Part shown: positions 35,408-46,405 of the stretch, piece by piece | Layout: each line of letters opens with the position of its first letter | Numbering within the stretch: position 1 is the stretch's first letter | Assembly: GCF_001692445.1 (NCBI RefSeq) | Contig: NZ_MAQA01000020.1 | Location: forward strand, 1 to 64,000 | Direction of reading: 5' to 3' | From: Oerskovia enterophila | GTDB lineage: Bacteria > Actinomycetota > Actinomycetes > Actinomycetales > Cellulomonadaceae | DNA: 64,000 nt | Notes under the pieces: model-generated | What the model saw: the letters and a program-made list of their open reading frames with translations, nothing else | What the model was told of the DNA's origin: nothing | Database searches by the model: none | Program-made: the position numbers and the translations under genes

Positions 35408-37030
35408 CTAGCGCCCCAGGAACTTCTCCAGGTCGGGCGGGAGCTGCAGGTCGGTCGCGTCGGTCGACTTCTGGGGGGCCTTCGCGCCACCCAGCCCACC
35501 GAACGCCGCACCGGGCGCTGCGGTCGGCGCGGCAGGGCCGCCCAGGGCGCGCGCCTGGCGCGCGGCCTCCTCCGCCGCCCGCTTGGCCGGGTTGCCGGAC
35601 TTCGCCTTGCGCCCCTTGGCCGGGGGCGCGACGCGCCCGCGGGCCTTCTTGCCCCCCATGCCCGGCAGGTTGCCCATGCCCGGCATGCCAGGCATGCCGC
35701 CGCCGCGGCTCATCTGGCGCATCATCTTCTGCGCGCCCGCGAACCGGTCGAGGAGCTGGTTGACGTCGCTCGTGGTGACACCCGAACCACGGGCGATGCG
35801 CGCACGGCGCGACCCGTTGATGATCTTGGGGTTCTCGCGCTCGCCCGGCGTCATCGAGCGGATGATCGCCTCGATGCGGTCGACCTCGCGCTCGTCGAAG
35901 TTGTCGAGCGCCTCGCGCATCTGCCCCATGCCGGGCAGCATGCCGAGCATCTTCTTCATGGAGCCCATGTTGCGCATCTGCTGCATCTGGACGAGGAAGT
36001 CCGCGAGCGTGAAGTCCTGGCCCGTGGCCACCTTCTCGGCCATCTTCGCGGCCTGCTCGGAGTCGAACGCCTTCTCGGCCTGCTCGATGAGGGTGAGCAC
36101 GTCACCCATGTCGAGGATGCGCGAGGCCATGCGGTCGGGGTGGAAGGCCTCGAAGTCGGTGAGCTTCTCACCGGTCGAGGCGAAGAGGATCGGGCGCCCC
36201 GTCACACGGGCGACCGACAGCGCCGCACCACCGCGCGCGTCGCCGTCGAGCTTCGACAGGACGACGCCCGTGAAGTCGACGCCCTCCTCGAAGGCCTTGG
36301 CGGTCGCGACCGCGTCCTGGCCGATCATGGCGTCGATGACGAACAGGATCTCGTCGGGGTCGACCGCGTCGCGGATGTCCGCGGCCTGGCGCATGAGCTC
36401 GGCGTCGACGCCGAGACGGCCTGCGGTGTCGACGATGACCACGTCGTGCTGGCGCTGGCGCGCGGTCTCGACGCCGTCGCGGGCCACCTGGACCGGGTCG
36501 CCGACGCTCGTGCCCGACTCGCCCTCGGAGCCCTGGTTGCCGGGTAGCGGCGCGTAGACCGGCACGCCCGCGCGCTCACCCACGACCGACAGCTGGTTGA
36601 CCGCGTTGGGGCGCTGGAGGTCCGCGGCGACGAGGAGCGGCGTGTGCCCCTGCTCGCGCAGGTGCAGCGCGAGCTTGCCCGCGAGCGTCGTCTTGCCGGC
36701 GCCCTGGAGGCCCGCGAGCATGATGACGGTCGGCGGGTTCTTCGCCAGGCGCAGGCCGCGGCTCTCCCCACCGAGGATCGCCACGAGCTCCTCGTTGACG
36801 ATCTTGACGACCTGCTGGGCAGGGTTGAGCGCGCCGGAGACCTCGGCCGACAGGGCCCTGGACCGGATGGCACCGGTGAAGTCCTTGACGACGGGTACAG
36901 CGACGTCAGCGTCGAGGAGCGCGCGCCGGATCTCACGGATCGTGGCGTCGATGTCCGCCTCGGAGAGACGGCCCTTGCTCCGCAGGTTCTTGAAGGTCGA
37001 CGTCAATCGATCTGACAGCGTGGCGAACAC
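35408..37030 (-). CDS. ffh: Signal recognition particle protein Ffh (SRP54)
   Basis: Ffh binds SRP RNA and signal peptides and docks to FtsY at the membrane. The 540-aa protein has the N domain (residues 1-90), the G domain with AGLQGAGKTTLAGKLA, DLQRPNAVNQL, VDTAGRLG and SKLDGDARGG, and the Met-rich M domain with FLVQMQQMRNMGSMKKMLGMLPGM and ARIARGSGVTTSDVNQLLDRF. A C-terminal Gly/Met/Pro- and Lys-rich extension follows. The start is GTG 37030 with AAGGA upstream, 10 bp after the glnD stop. Confidence 0.97.
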   Translation of the reverse strand: MFATLSDRLTSTFKNLRSKGRLSEADIDATIREIRRALLDADVAVPVVKDFTGAIRSRALSAEVSGALNPAQQVVKIVNEELVAILGGESRGLRLAKNPPTVIMLAGLQGAGKTTLAGKLALHLREQGHTPLLVAADLQRPNAVNQLSVVGERAGVPVYAPLPGNQGSEGESGTSVGDPVQVARDGVETARQRQHDVVIVDTAGRLGVDAELMRQAADIRDAVDPDEILFVIDAMIGQDAVATAKAFEEGVDFTGVVLSKLDGDARGGAALSVARVTGRPILFASTGEKLTDFEAFHPDRMASRILDMGDVLTLIEQAEKAFDSEQAAKMAEKVATGQDFTLADFLVQMQQMRNMGSMKKMLGMLPGMGQMREALDNFDEREVDRIEAIIRSMTPGERENPKIINGSRRARIARGSGVTTSDVNQLLDRFAGAQKMMRQMSRGGGMPGMPGMGNLPGMGGKKARGRVAPPAKGRKAKSGNPAKRAAEEAARQARALGGPAAPTAAPGAAFGGLGGAKAPQKSTDATDLQLPPDLEKFLGR

Positions 37031-37040
37031 CGCGTCATCC

Positions 37041-38873
37041 TTACCGCTCGTGAATCAGGGAAGTGCCCAGCCTACCGGTCGGGGGCGCCGGCTCGGGCAG
37101 CACGGCCCGGGTCGCGACCGTGAGGTCGTCCACGAGGCGCGCGCGCCACGAGGTCCAGGCCGTGGGGCCGAGCGATGAGGAGTCGGCCTCGGTCAGCGCG
37201 CGCAGCACCTCGAGCAGGTCCCGTCGGTGCCCGACGGCGTCGGCGAGCTCGGCGACGGTCGCCGGGTCGTCCGGGTCCGCCGAGACGGCGAGCCGCGAGA
37301 GGGTGAGGTGGTGGCGCACGAGGCGCGCGACGTCGTCGGGCACCCCGTCCTCGAAGCCCATCCGGTGCAGGATGCCCGGGACGAGCCGCGCACCCTCCTC
37401 CGAGTGGTCGGCCGCGCCGCGCCGCTTGCCGATGTCGTGGAACAGCGCCGAGAGCAGCAGGAGGTCGGGGCGAGCGACCTCCTTGCGGTCCCGCGCGGCC
37501 CGCGCGACCGTCTCGACGAGGTGGCGGTCGACCGTGTGCCGGTGGATCGCGGCGCGCTGCGGCCGGTTGCGCACCCCGGCCCACTCGGGGATCCAGGTCG
37601 TGACGACCCCCGCGAGGTCGAGCGCCTCCCAGACCGCGACCTGCGCGTGACCGCTGCCGAGCAGCGAGAGGAAGGCCGCCCGCGCCGCGGCGGGCCACGG
37701 TTCGGGGAGCGGCGGGCAGTGCGCGAGGCTGCTCACCGAGACGGGCGAGAGCGTCAGGCCCGTCCGTGCGGCCGTCGCGGCGGCGCGCAACGACAGCAGC
37801 GGGTCCGTCTCGGGGTGCGCGTCGATGGCCAGGACGAGCTCGCCGTCGTGCTCGACGAGCCCGTCCCCGACCGACCGCAGCCGGGGCGCGGCCCGTCGGC
37901 CCCGCACGAGGACCGGGCGACGCGTGGTGCTCGGCCGCTGGAGGGCCTGGCGGGCACGGCGGACCGTGGTGTCGAGCGCGTAGGAGATCTCGCGCCCGGA
38001 GGCCGCGAGGCTCGCGAGGAGCTCGTCGGGGTCGTCGTACCCCGTGAGCGCCGCGACCTCGTCGAGGTCCGCGAGCAGGAGCTTGTTGGTGTGCCGTCCC
38101 GTGACGACCTGGATCGCGTCGCGCACGTCGAGCAGGTGCGCGTGGGCCTGGTCGACCGTGCCGTGCGGCCGGTCCGTCAGCCAGGTCGCGGCCAGGGCCG
38201 AGAGCACCACGGCGTCGCGGATCCCGCCGCGCGACTCCTTGAGGTCGGGCTCGATCAGGTAAGCGATCTCGCCCGACCGCTCGGCCCGCTCCTTCGTCGA
38301 GGACAGGAGCTCGGGCAGACGACGCCGCGAGGCAGAACGCCAGTCCGTGAGCACGGCCGACGCGGCCCGGTGCACCACGAGCGCGTCGCCCGCGACGGGG
38401 CGGACGTCGAGCCACCCGACCGCCGCCGGGACGTCCTTGGACGCGACCTGGCGGCACTGGGACAACGACCGCACCGCATGGTCCAGGTCGACGCCCTCGT
38501 CCCACAGCGGGTACCAGAGGCGTTCGGCGATCGCCGCGACCTGCTCGGCCGAGTGGCTGCGACCGTCGTGCACGAGCACCAGGTCGAGGTCGCTCGCGGG
38601 CCCCATGTCCGCGCGCCCCAGGCTCCCCACGGCCGCGAGGGCCACACCCTCGGTGCTCGTGCCGGCCGTGGCCTCCTGCCAGAGGGCCGTGAGCCGGTCC
38701 GTGACCAGGGCGCAGACCGCCGAGCGGCGGGCCACCCCCGAGCTGCCCGGGCCGCTCAGGTTCCTGGCGACCGTGAGCATCTCGGCCCGGAGGCCCCGCA
38801 CCCGAGGTGGGTACGGGGCCTCCGCCGGTTCGCCGGACCCCTGGGGGGTCCCTTCGTGCGCTGCGCCGGTCAT
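37041..38873 (-). CDS. glnD: PII-modifying nucleotidyltransferase GlnD lacking the C-terminal ACT domains
   Basis: GlnD modifies and de-modifies the PII protein GlnK in response to nitrogen state. The 610-aa product (ATG 38873) has the nucleotidyltransferase motif [25 protein letters not shown] (about 80-105), the GlnD linker region with [25 protein letters not shown], and an HD domain ([37 protein letters not shown]). It then ends about 60 residues after the HD core. GlnD proteins of Streptomyces, Mycobacterium and E. coli are about 800-890 aa and finish with two ACT domains that sense glutamine; none is present and no frameshifted remnant fits before ffh. GTG starts slightly upstream are possible. 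Confidence 0.88.
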   Translation of the reverse strand: MTGAAHEGTPQGSGEPAEAPYPPRVRGLRAEMLTVARNLSGPGSSGVARRSAVCALVTDRLTALWQEATAGTSTEGVALAAVGSLGRADMGPASDLDLVLVHDGRSHSAEQVAAIAERLWYPLWDEGVDLDHAVRSLSQCRQVASKDVPAAVGWLDVRPVAGDALVVHRAASAVLTDWRSASRRRLPELLSSTKERAERSGEIAYLIEPDLKESRGGIRDAVVLSALAATWLTDRPHGTVDQAHAHLLDVRDAIQVVTGRHTNKLLLADLDEVAALTGYDDPDELLASLAASGREISYALDTTVRRARQALQRPSTTRRPVLVRGRRAAPRLRSVGDGLVEHDGELVLAIDAHPETDPLLSLRAAATAARTGLTLSPVSVSSLAHCPPLPEPWPAAARAAFLSLLGSGHAQVAVWEALDLAGVVTTWIPEWAGVRNRPQRAAIHRHTVDRHLVETVARAARDRKEVARPDLLLLSALFHDIGKRRGAADHSEEGARLVPGILHRMGFEDGVPDDVARLVRHHLTLSRLAVSADPDDPATVAELADAVGHRRDLLEVLRALTEADSSSLGPTAWTSWRARLVDDLTVATRAVLPEPAPPTGRLGTSLIHER

Positions 38874-38938
38874 CTCGACCGCGCCCCCTGCTGCACCGCT
38901 GACGACTCCATGCCGTTCTCCTGTCCGGTCCGGATCAC

Positions 38939-40581
<1,643 letters not shown>

Positions 40582-40664
40582 GCGCTGTCGCCTCTCACCT
40601 CGCCAGCCGGGCGGCCGGACAGGTCAAGAGTCGTCCAGCGGCGTTTCCCTGCGACTGTCGCGCG

Positions 40665-40711
40665 GTTACGCGGGTGTGACGCGGTGCACTCGTGTGTAAA
40701 CGTTGCGTTAC
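40665..40711 (-). promoter_or_regulatory. Possible nitrogen-regulator (GlnR-like) half-sites upstream of amt
   Basis: GTTAC (40665-40669), six bases, GTGAC (40676-40680); then GTAAA (40696-40700), six bases, GTTAC (40707-40711). GlnR of Streptomyces binds gTnAC-n6-GaAAC repeats upstream of amtB, and the 11-bp periodicity matches, but the second half-sites are poor and the pairs are not in phase with each other. AmtR control cannot be excluded. Confidence 0.3.
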
Positions 40712-40734
40712 CCGGGCTGATCGAGGACCGCCCA

Positions 40735-40770
40735 GGCCGGCCCGACGGCGTCCTCGACCCCGGGCCGGCC
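40735..40770 (-). terminator. ftsY terminator hairpin
   Basis: GGCCGGCCCG (40735-40744) pairs with CGGGCCGGCC (40761-40770), loop 16 nt, 6 nt past the ftsY stop. Confidence 0.6.
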
Positions 40771-40776
40771 GCGGGT

Positions 40777-41958
40777 TCAGTCGCCCAGGAGACCGTCGAC
40801 GAACTCCTGCGGGTCGAACGGGGCCAGGTCGTCGGGCCCCTCACCCAGGCCGACGAGCTTGACCGGCACGCCCAGCTCGCGCTGGACCGCGACCACGATC
40901 CCGCCCTTGGCCGTTCCGTCGAGCTTGGTCAGCACGATGCCCGTGACGCCCGCGATCTCCCCGAAGACACGTGCCTGGTTGAGCCCGTTCTGGCCCGTGG
41001 TCGCATCGAGCACCAGAAGCACCTCCGACAACGGCGCCTCCTTGGTGATGACGCGCCGGATCTTGCCCAGCTCGTCCATGAGGCCGGCCTTGTTCTGCAG
41101 CCGGCCCGCGGTGTCGACGAGCACGACGTCGACGCCCTCCTCCCGGCCCTGACGGACCGCGTCGAACGCGACGGCGGCCGGGTCCGCACCGTCCCGGTCC
41201 GAGCGCACGGTGCGCACGCCCACGCGCGCGCCCCAGGTCTCGAGCTGGTCCGCCGCGGCCGCGCGGAAGGTGTCGGCGGCACCGAGCACGACCGTGCGGT
41301 CCTCGGCGACCAGGACGCGCGCGAGCTTGCCCACGGTCGTCGTCTTGCCCGTGCCGTTGACACCCACCACGAGCACGACGGCGGGCAGCCGGGACCCGTC
41401 CTCGGCCGTCTGCGGGGCCGTGGCGAGCGAACGGTCCATGGTCGGGTCGACGAGCGCCACGAGCTCCTCACGGAGCAGCGCGCGCACGCTCGCGGCGTCG
41501 CGCACGCCCAGCACGCGCACCCGCGTGCGCAGCGAGTCGATGAGCTCGCCCGCGGGCCCGGCGCCGACGTCGGCCAGCAGCAGGGTCTCCTCGAGCTCGT
41601 CCCAGTCGTCCTCGGTCAGGTGGTCCCGGGAGAGCACGGCGAGCAGCTTGCTGCCGAGCGGAGAGCCCGAGCGTGCGAGGCGCCCGCGCAGACGCGCAAG
41701 ACGGCCGCCGACCGCCTCGGGCACCTCGACCGCAGGAGGAGCCTCGAGGTCCGAGGGCGCCTCGGCCGTCGCCACACCGCCGCCCTCGGCGGCCTCGGCG
41801 GGTTGCTCCCCGGGAGCGTCGCGCTCGAGCGTGGTCGTGCCTGACGAGGCAGGGGGGAGGGAGTCGCGCGACCCCGAGCGCCGACGGACGCCGAGGAAGC
41901 CGAGCCCGAGGACGGCGAGGACGGCGAGGGTGATCCAGAGCCAGAGGAGATCGTTCAC
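40777..41958 (-). CDS. ftsY: Signal recognition particle receptor FtsY
   Basis: FtsY is the membrane receptor for SRP. The 393-aa protein begins with a TM helix (LLWLWITLAVLAVLGLGFL), has an acidic A-like linker of about 60 residues, and then the NG domain: LLLADVGAGPAGELID, VGVNGTGKTTTVGKLA, LGAADTFRAAAADQL, LVDTAGRLQNKAGLM, TKLDGTAKGG and GLGEGPDDLAPFDPQEFVDGLL. The TM N-terminus is the actinobacterial form. The start is GTG at 41958. Confidence 0.96.
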   Translation of the reverse strand: MNDLLWLWITLAVLAVLGLGFLGVRRRSGSRDSLPPASSGTTTLERDAPGEQPAEAAEGGGVATAEAPSDLEAPPAVEVPEAVGGRLARLRGRLARSGSPLGSKLLAVLSRDHLTEDDWDELEETLLLADVGAGPAGELIDSLRTRVRVLGVRDAASVRALLREELVALVDPTMDRSLATAPQTAEDGSRLPAVVLVVGVNGTGKTTTVGKLARVLVAEDRTVVLGAADTFRAAAADQLETWGARVGVRTVRSDRDGADPAAVAFDAVRQGREEGVDVVLVDTAGRLQNKAGLMDELGKIRRVITKEAPLSEVLLVLDATTGQNGLNQARVFGEIAGVTGIVLTKLDGTAKGGIVVAVQRELGVPVKLVGLGEGPDDLAPFDPQEFVDGLLGD

Positions 41959-42032
41959 CGTCGAAGTGTCTCAAATCCGGGCGCGACGTGCGGGCAGGCG
42001 GACCAGCAGTCCTCGCAGGCGCCCGAAGAGGC

Positions 42033-42461
42033 TCAGTCCTGCGGGAGGACCGGGGGGCTGCTCGGCGCCGTCGTCGACGAGACCGACGGGACGGTCCCCG
42101 TCGCAGGGCGGCGCACGCCCGCGCTGTGCAGCGTGTGGGTCGCGCGCTCGCGGGCCCGGTGCAGCACGTCGGTGATCTCGTCCGCGTCGATGTACGCGGG
42201 GTCGTCGACCTCGGTCGCCGCGAAGAACTCGTCCATGCCCGTGTCCACGGGCACGACCGTCGAACCGTCGGTGCGCTCGTCGCGGCGAGAGCGACGCCAG
42301 GAGGTGAGTCCCGACACGAAGTCGCGCCAGAAACCCTTGAGCCCGACGGGCGGACCCGTCCGGTCGTTGCGGTCGTCGATGCGCGTGACGACGCTCGCGA
42401 ACAGGAAGACGACGACGGCCGCCACGAGCGCGATCCCCAAGAACACGAACATCCAGAACAT
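42033..42461 (-). CDS. Small single-TM membrane protein of unknown function
   Basis: With ATG 42461 this is a 142-residue protein: one TM helix at the very N-terminus (FWMFVFLGIALVAAVVVFLFASVV), a basic cytosolic stretch (WRDFVSGLTSWRRSRRDERTDG), then an acidic patch (MDEFFAATEVDDPAYIDADEITDVLHRARE) and a Ser/Thr/Pro-rich tail. I do not recognise the family. A GATAAT -10 box is exactly 6 nt before this ATG, which supports it over the longer frame to 42656. It lies between smc and ftsY on the same strand. Confidence 0.65.
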   Translation of the reverse strand: MFWMFVFLGIALVAAVVVFLFASVVTRIDDRNDRTGPPVGLKGFWRDFVSGLTSWRRSRRDERTDGSTVVPVDTGMDEFFAATEVDDPAYIDADEITDVLHRARERATHTLHSAGVRRPATGTVPSVSSTTAPSSPPVLPQD

Positions 42462-42467
42462 CGTTCG

Positions 42468-42473
42468 ATTATC
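42468..42473 (-). promoter_or_regulatory. Leaderless-type -10 box of the gene at 42461
   Basis: GATAAT (42473-42468) matches the TATAAT consensus at five of six positions and ends 6 nt before the ATG. No clear -35 is present. Confidence 0.5.
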
Positions 42474-42639
42474 ACGGGAGAACGGCCAGGCGACCTTCGC
42501 TGCGGCGGCGAGTCCGATGTTCGGCACAGCATCTTCACGGGACCAGGGCCCAGAGGTGATGCGGGACACGCCCACGGGTGCCGCCCGCCACGCCGCCGTC
42601 CACCCTGCCCTCAACCGTGCCTCGGTCGATCGCGCCCGC

Positions 42640-42667
42640 AGCCACGACCCCACCACCTGCCGTGGCT
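42640..42667 (-). terminator. Hairpin overlapping the smc stop codon
   Basis: AGCCACG (42640-42646) pairs with CGTGGCT (42661-42667), loop 14 nt; the upstream arm includes two bases of the smc TAG. The remaining part of the 204-bp gap to 42461 shows no gene. Confidence 0.4.
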
Positions 42668-45600
42668 ACGCGGGAACCTCGTCCCGCAGCCGCTGGCTGA
42701 TGACGGTCGTCACCCCGTCTCCCCGCATGGTGACCCCGTACAGCGCGTCGGCGATCTCCATGGTGCGCTTCTGGTGCGTGATGACGATGAGCTGCGAGTC
42801 CTCCTGGAGCTCGCGGAAGATCTCGAGCAGACGGCCCAGGTTCACGTCGTCGAGCGCGGCCTCGACCTCGTCCATGACGTAGAACGGGCTGGGGCGAGCC
42901 TTGAAGATCGCGACCAGGAGCGCGACCGCCGTGAGCGAGCGCTCGCCGCCGGACAGCAGCGAGAGCCGCTTGACCTTCTTGCCCGCGGGACGCGCCTCGA
43001 CCTCGATACCCGTGGTGAGCATGTCGTCCGGGTTCGTCAGGACGAGCCGCCCCTCGCCACCCGGGAACATCCGACCGAACACGTGGACGAACTGCTCGGC
43101 CGTGTCGTGGTACGCCTCGGTGAAGACCTGCTCGACGCGCTCGTCGATCTCCCGGACGATCTCGAGGAGGTCGGCCCGCGACTTCTTGAGGTCGGCGAGC
43201 TGGGTCGTGAGGAACGTGTGCCGCTCCTCGAGCGCCGCGAACTCCTCGAGCGCGAGCGGGTTGACCCGGCCGAGCTGGCCCAGCGCCCGCTCGGCCGAGC
43301 GGAGCCTCTTCTCCTGCGCGGCGCGCACGTACGGCTCGGTCACGGGCTCGCCGTCCTCGTCCTCGCGGACCGTGCCGTCCTCGGCGAGGACCGGCACCGG
43401 GCGGTCGGGCCCGAACTCGTCGAGCAGGACCTCGGGGTCCAGGCCGAGCTCGTCGACGCTGCGGCCGTGGAGCTGCTCGATCCGCAGCTGCTGCTGGGTC
43501 CGGGCCACCTCGTCGCGATGCGCCACGTCGGTCAGCTCGCGGAGCCGGCCCGCGAGCGCGTCGACCTCGGCCCGCCGTGCCGAGACCGCCTGGTCGAGCT
43601 CTCCCCGCGCTGCCTCCGCCGTGTCACGCTCCTCGCTGGCCCGTGCGAGCGACCGGTCGAGCGCGACGAGCGCGACCTGGGCGCCGTCGCGGACCGCCTC
43701 GGCACGCTCGGCCTGGCGCACGCGCGCCGCCTCCCGCGCCGCCGCACGCTCGCGGGCGGCACGCTCGGTCGCCGCCGCACGGGCCAGCGACTGCGCGCGC
43801 CCCGTCAGGGCCCGCGCACGTTCCTCGCTCGTGCGCAGCGCGAGCCGCGCCTCGGTCTCGGCCGCCCGTGCAGAGGTCGCGAGACCGTTCGCCCGGTCGC
43901 GTTCTGCCGTCGCGGCGGCGACCGACTCCTCGGTCTGCTCGGGCGCCGAGGCCGCCTCGTCGTGGCGTGCGACGAGCCCCGCGAGCTCGGTCTGCTCGGC
44001 CACCAGCATGGCCTGCGCCTTCTCGAGGGAGGCGCGCACCCGGGCCGACTCGGCCGCGGCCGAGCGCGCCGTCGCGCCCAGGTGTCCCAGCTGCTCGGCG
44101 ACCGCGGCCAGGGCCGCGTCGGACTCGTTGAGCCGGTCCAGGGTCGCGTCGTAGCGCTGCTGCGCCTCCTCGGCCTCCTCGAGCGCGCCCACGAGGGCGA
44201 AGCGGGTCCGCTCGCCGCGCGCGACGGCGTCGTCCCGCGCCGTCTGTGCCTCGTCGAGCGCCGACTGCAGGTGCAGGACGCTGGGCGCGGTCGCCGAGCC
44301 TCCCCAGGCGCCGTGCGCCCCGAGCAGGTCGCCGCCCCTGGTCACGGCGGTGACCTGCGGCGACGACGCCACGAGAGCGCGGGCCTGCGCCAGGTCGTCG
44401 ACGACGACGACGCCGTCGAGCAGGAGCTCCACGGCCGAGGCGACCGACCGCGCGGGGGTGACGACGTCCGCGGCCCACGCGGCGCCGTCGGGCAGGAGGA
44501 CGGACCGAGAACTCACCGTGCCCTCGACGGGCGCTCCCCCGCCCACCACGAGGCTCGCTCGCCCGGCGTCCTCCTGGCGCAGGTGGCGCAGCGCGTCGAC
44601 GGCCGCCTCGAGGCTCTCGACCGCGATCGCGTCCGCGGCCGGCCCCAGGGCCGCAGCGATCGCGTCCGCGTACCCCGTGTCGATGCTCAGCAGCGCCGCG
44701 AGCGAACCGAGAGCCCCCACCTGGTCGGCTGCGAGCAGCGCGCCCGCGCCGTCCTTGCGGACCAGGCTCATCTCGAGCGCCTCGACGCGAGCGCTCCAGG
44801 TCGCGCGCTCGCGGTCCGCGGTCTGCTCCTCCTCGCGCAGCCGTGCGACCACGGCCCCGGTGCGCTCGACCGCGTCGGCCGCCTCCTCGTGCTCGGCGTC
44901 CAGGCCCTCCTCGCCCTCCTCGACGCCCACGACCTGCGTCTCGAGCGTCGCGAACTCGACGTTCGCCTGGTTCCCCCGCCGCTCGGCCTCCGCGAGCGAC
45001 TCGCGCAGGCGCCCGATCTCCGCCTCGGTCGCCTCGACGCGCGACCGCCGCGCGGCGACCTGGCCGGCCAGGCGCGCGAGGCCCTCACGGCGGTCGGCGG
45101 CGCCCCGCAGCAGCGTCGCGAGGGCCCGCTCGGCGACCTGCGCCTGCTCCTCGACCGCCGTCCGCTCCCCCACGGCCGCCTCGAGCGCGGCGCGCGCGAC
45201 CGCGACCTCCGACTCGAGCTCGAGCTCGGCCGCCCGGGCCCGCGCGGCCTGCGCGTCCAGGTCGTTCGGGTCCTGTCCCCGCTGCACCGTCTCCGGGCGT
45301 CCCAGCAGGCGCAGGCGCTCGGCCGCGAGGGTCCGTGTCCCGCCCAGCCGCTCCTTGAGCGAGGACAGGCGGTACCAGATCTCGCTCGCGCGGGCCAGGG
45401 CGGGCGCGGCCTCGGCCGCCTGCGTCTCCAGGGCCCCCAGCGCGTCGCGCGCGGTCGCGAGCGACCGCTCGACCTCACCCTGGCGGGCCCGCAGCGCCGA
45501 CTCGTCCGCGATCTCCTGCTCGAGCGTCGCGGTGAGCTGGGCCAGGTCGTCCGCGAGCAGCCGCGCCCGCGCGTCGCGCAGGTCGCGCTGGACCACCTGT

Positions 45601-46244
45601 GCCTTGCGTGCGATCTGCGCCTGGCGTCCGAGCGGGCCCAGCTGACGCCGGATCTCGGCCGTCAGGTCCCCGAGCCGCGTGAGGTTCGCCTGCATCGCGT
45701 CGAGCTTGCGGAGCGCCTTCTCCTTGCGCTTGCGGTGCTTGAGGACGCCGGCGGCCTCCTCGATGAAGCCGCGCCGCTCCTCGGGGGTCGCACGCAGCAC
45801 CGCGTCGAGCTGCCCCTGACCCACGATCACGTGCATCTCGCGCCCGATGCCCGAGTCCGACAGCAGCTCCTGGATGTCCAGGAGCCGGCACGACGACCCG
45901 TTGATCGCGTACTCCGAGCCGCCGTTGCGGAACAGCGTCCGGGAGATGGTCACCTCGGAGTACTCGATCGGCAGCGCGCCGTCGGTGTTGTCGATCGTCA
46001 GGGACACCTCGGCACGCCCGAGCGGAGGGCGGCCCGTGGTCCCCGCGAAGATGACGTCCTCCATCTTGCCGCCGCGCAACGACTTGGCGCCCTGCTCTCC
46101 CATGACCCAGGACAGGGCGTCGACGACGTTCGACTTGCCCGAGCCGTTCGGTCCCACGACGCACGTGACCCCGGGCTCGAAGCGCAGGGTCGTCGCCGAC
46201 GCGAACGACTTGAACCCGCGAAGGGTCAGGGTCTTGAGGTGCAC
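42666..46244 (-). CDS. smc: Chromosome segregation protein SMC
   Basis: SMC forms the ring that compacts and segregates the chromosome with ScpA/ScpB. The 1192-aa protein has the N-terminal head with Walker A VVGPNGSGKSNVVDALSWVMGEQ, a first coiled coil (about 165-500), a hinge around 510-650 (QVGALGSLAALLSIDTGYADAIAAALG), a second coiled coil and the C-terminal head with LSGGERSLTAVALLVAIF and YVMDEVEAALDDVN. The start is GTG 46244, with TAGGCT 7 nt upstream, so the message is probably leaderless. Confidence 0.97.
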   Translation of the reverse strand: MHLKTLTLRGFKSFASATTLRFEPGVTCVVGPNGSGKSNVVDALSWVMGEQGAKSLRGGKMEDVIFAGTTGRPPLGRAEVSLTIDNTDGALPIEYSEVTISRTLFRNGGSEYAINGSSCRLLDIQELLSDSGIGREMHVIVGQGQLDAVLRATPEERRGFIEEAAGVLKHRKRKEKALRKLDAMQANLTRLGDLTAEIRRQLGPLGRQAQIARKAQVVQRDLRDARARLLADDLAQLTATLEQEIADESALRARQGEVERSLATARDALGALETQAAEAAPALARASEIWYRLSSLKERLGGTRTLAAERLRLLGRPETVQRGQDPNDLDAQAARARAAELELESEVAVARAALEAAVGERTAVEEQAQVAERALATLLRGAADRREGLARLAGQVAARRSRVEATEAEIGRLRESLAEAERRGNQANVEFATLETQVVGVEEGEEGLDAEHEEAADAVERTGAVVARLREEEQTADRERATWSARVEALEMSLVRKDGAGALLAADQVGALGSLAALLSIDTGYADAIAAALGPAADAIAVESLEAAVDALRHLRQEDAGRASLVVGGGAPVEGTVSSRSVLLPDGAAWAADVVTPARSVASAVELLLDGVVVVDDLAQARALVASSPQVTAVTRGGDLLGAHGAWGGSATAPSVLHLQSALDEAQTARDDAVARGERTRFALVGALEEAEEAQQRYDATLDRLNESDAALAAVAEQLGHLGATARSAAAESARVRASLEKAQAMLVAEQTELAGLVARHDEAASAPEQTEESVAAATAERDRANGLATSARAAETEARLALRTSEERARALTGRAQSLARAAATERAARERAAAREAARVRQAERAEAVRDGAQVALVALDRSLARASEERDTAEAARGELDQAVSARRAEVDALAGRLRELTDVAHRDEVARTQQQLRIEQLHGRSVDELGLDPEVLLDEFGPDRPVPVLAEDGTVREDEDGEPVTEPYVRAAQEKRLRSAERALGQLGRVNPLALEEFAALEERHTFLTTQLADLKKSRADLLEIVREIDERVEQVFTEAYHDTAEQFVHVFGRMFPGGEGRLVLTNPDDMLTTGIEVEARPAGKKVKRLSLLSGGERSLTAVALLVAIFKARPSPFYVMDEVEAALDDVNLGRLLEIFRELQEDSQLIVITHQKRTMEIADALYGVTMRGDGVTTVISQRLRDEVPA

Positions 46245-46251
46245 GGGTCAG

Positions 46252-46257
46252 AGCCTA
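46252..46257 (-). promoter_or_regulatory. Leaderless-type -10 box of smc
   Basis: TAGGCT (46257-46252) is followed by 7 nt and the GTG start. The -35 region is weak. Confidence 0.42.
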
Positions 46258-46315
46258 GTGCGACGTGGCGGGTGAACCGGGGAGGTGACGGTCCGATCCG
46301 GCCCGGCCTCGGACA

Positions 46316-46355
46316 CAGTCAGGCGCCCCCGTCGAAGGACGGGGGCGCCTGACTG
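46316..46355 (-). terminator. ndk terminator, 18-bp perfect stem with GAAG loop
   Basis: Bases 46316-46333 pair perfectly with 46338-46355 around a GAAG tetraloop, 50 nt past the ndk stop. It is the most regular hairpin of the window and separates ndk from smc. Confidence 0.75.
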
Positions 46356-46405
46356 CTTCGTGCCGTGCCGGCGGTGCCGGTGTCAGCGGGTCGTGCGGGA
46401 GCTGC

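Noticed and set aside
37072-38505. Missing GlnD C-terminal ACT domains in another frame
   Set aside because: The overlapping minus-strand frame lies over the nucleotidyltransferase/HD part and is Arg/Pro-rich; no ACT-like sequence is found before ffh.
41988-46352. 1454-codon open frame on the plus strand opposite smc
   Set aside because: It is the mirror of smc in a GC-rich genome with few stop codons; its translation is Arg/Asp/Glu-rich low complexity with no motif, and smc is unmistakable on the other strand.
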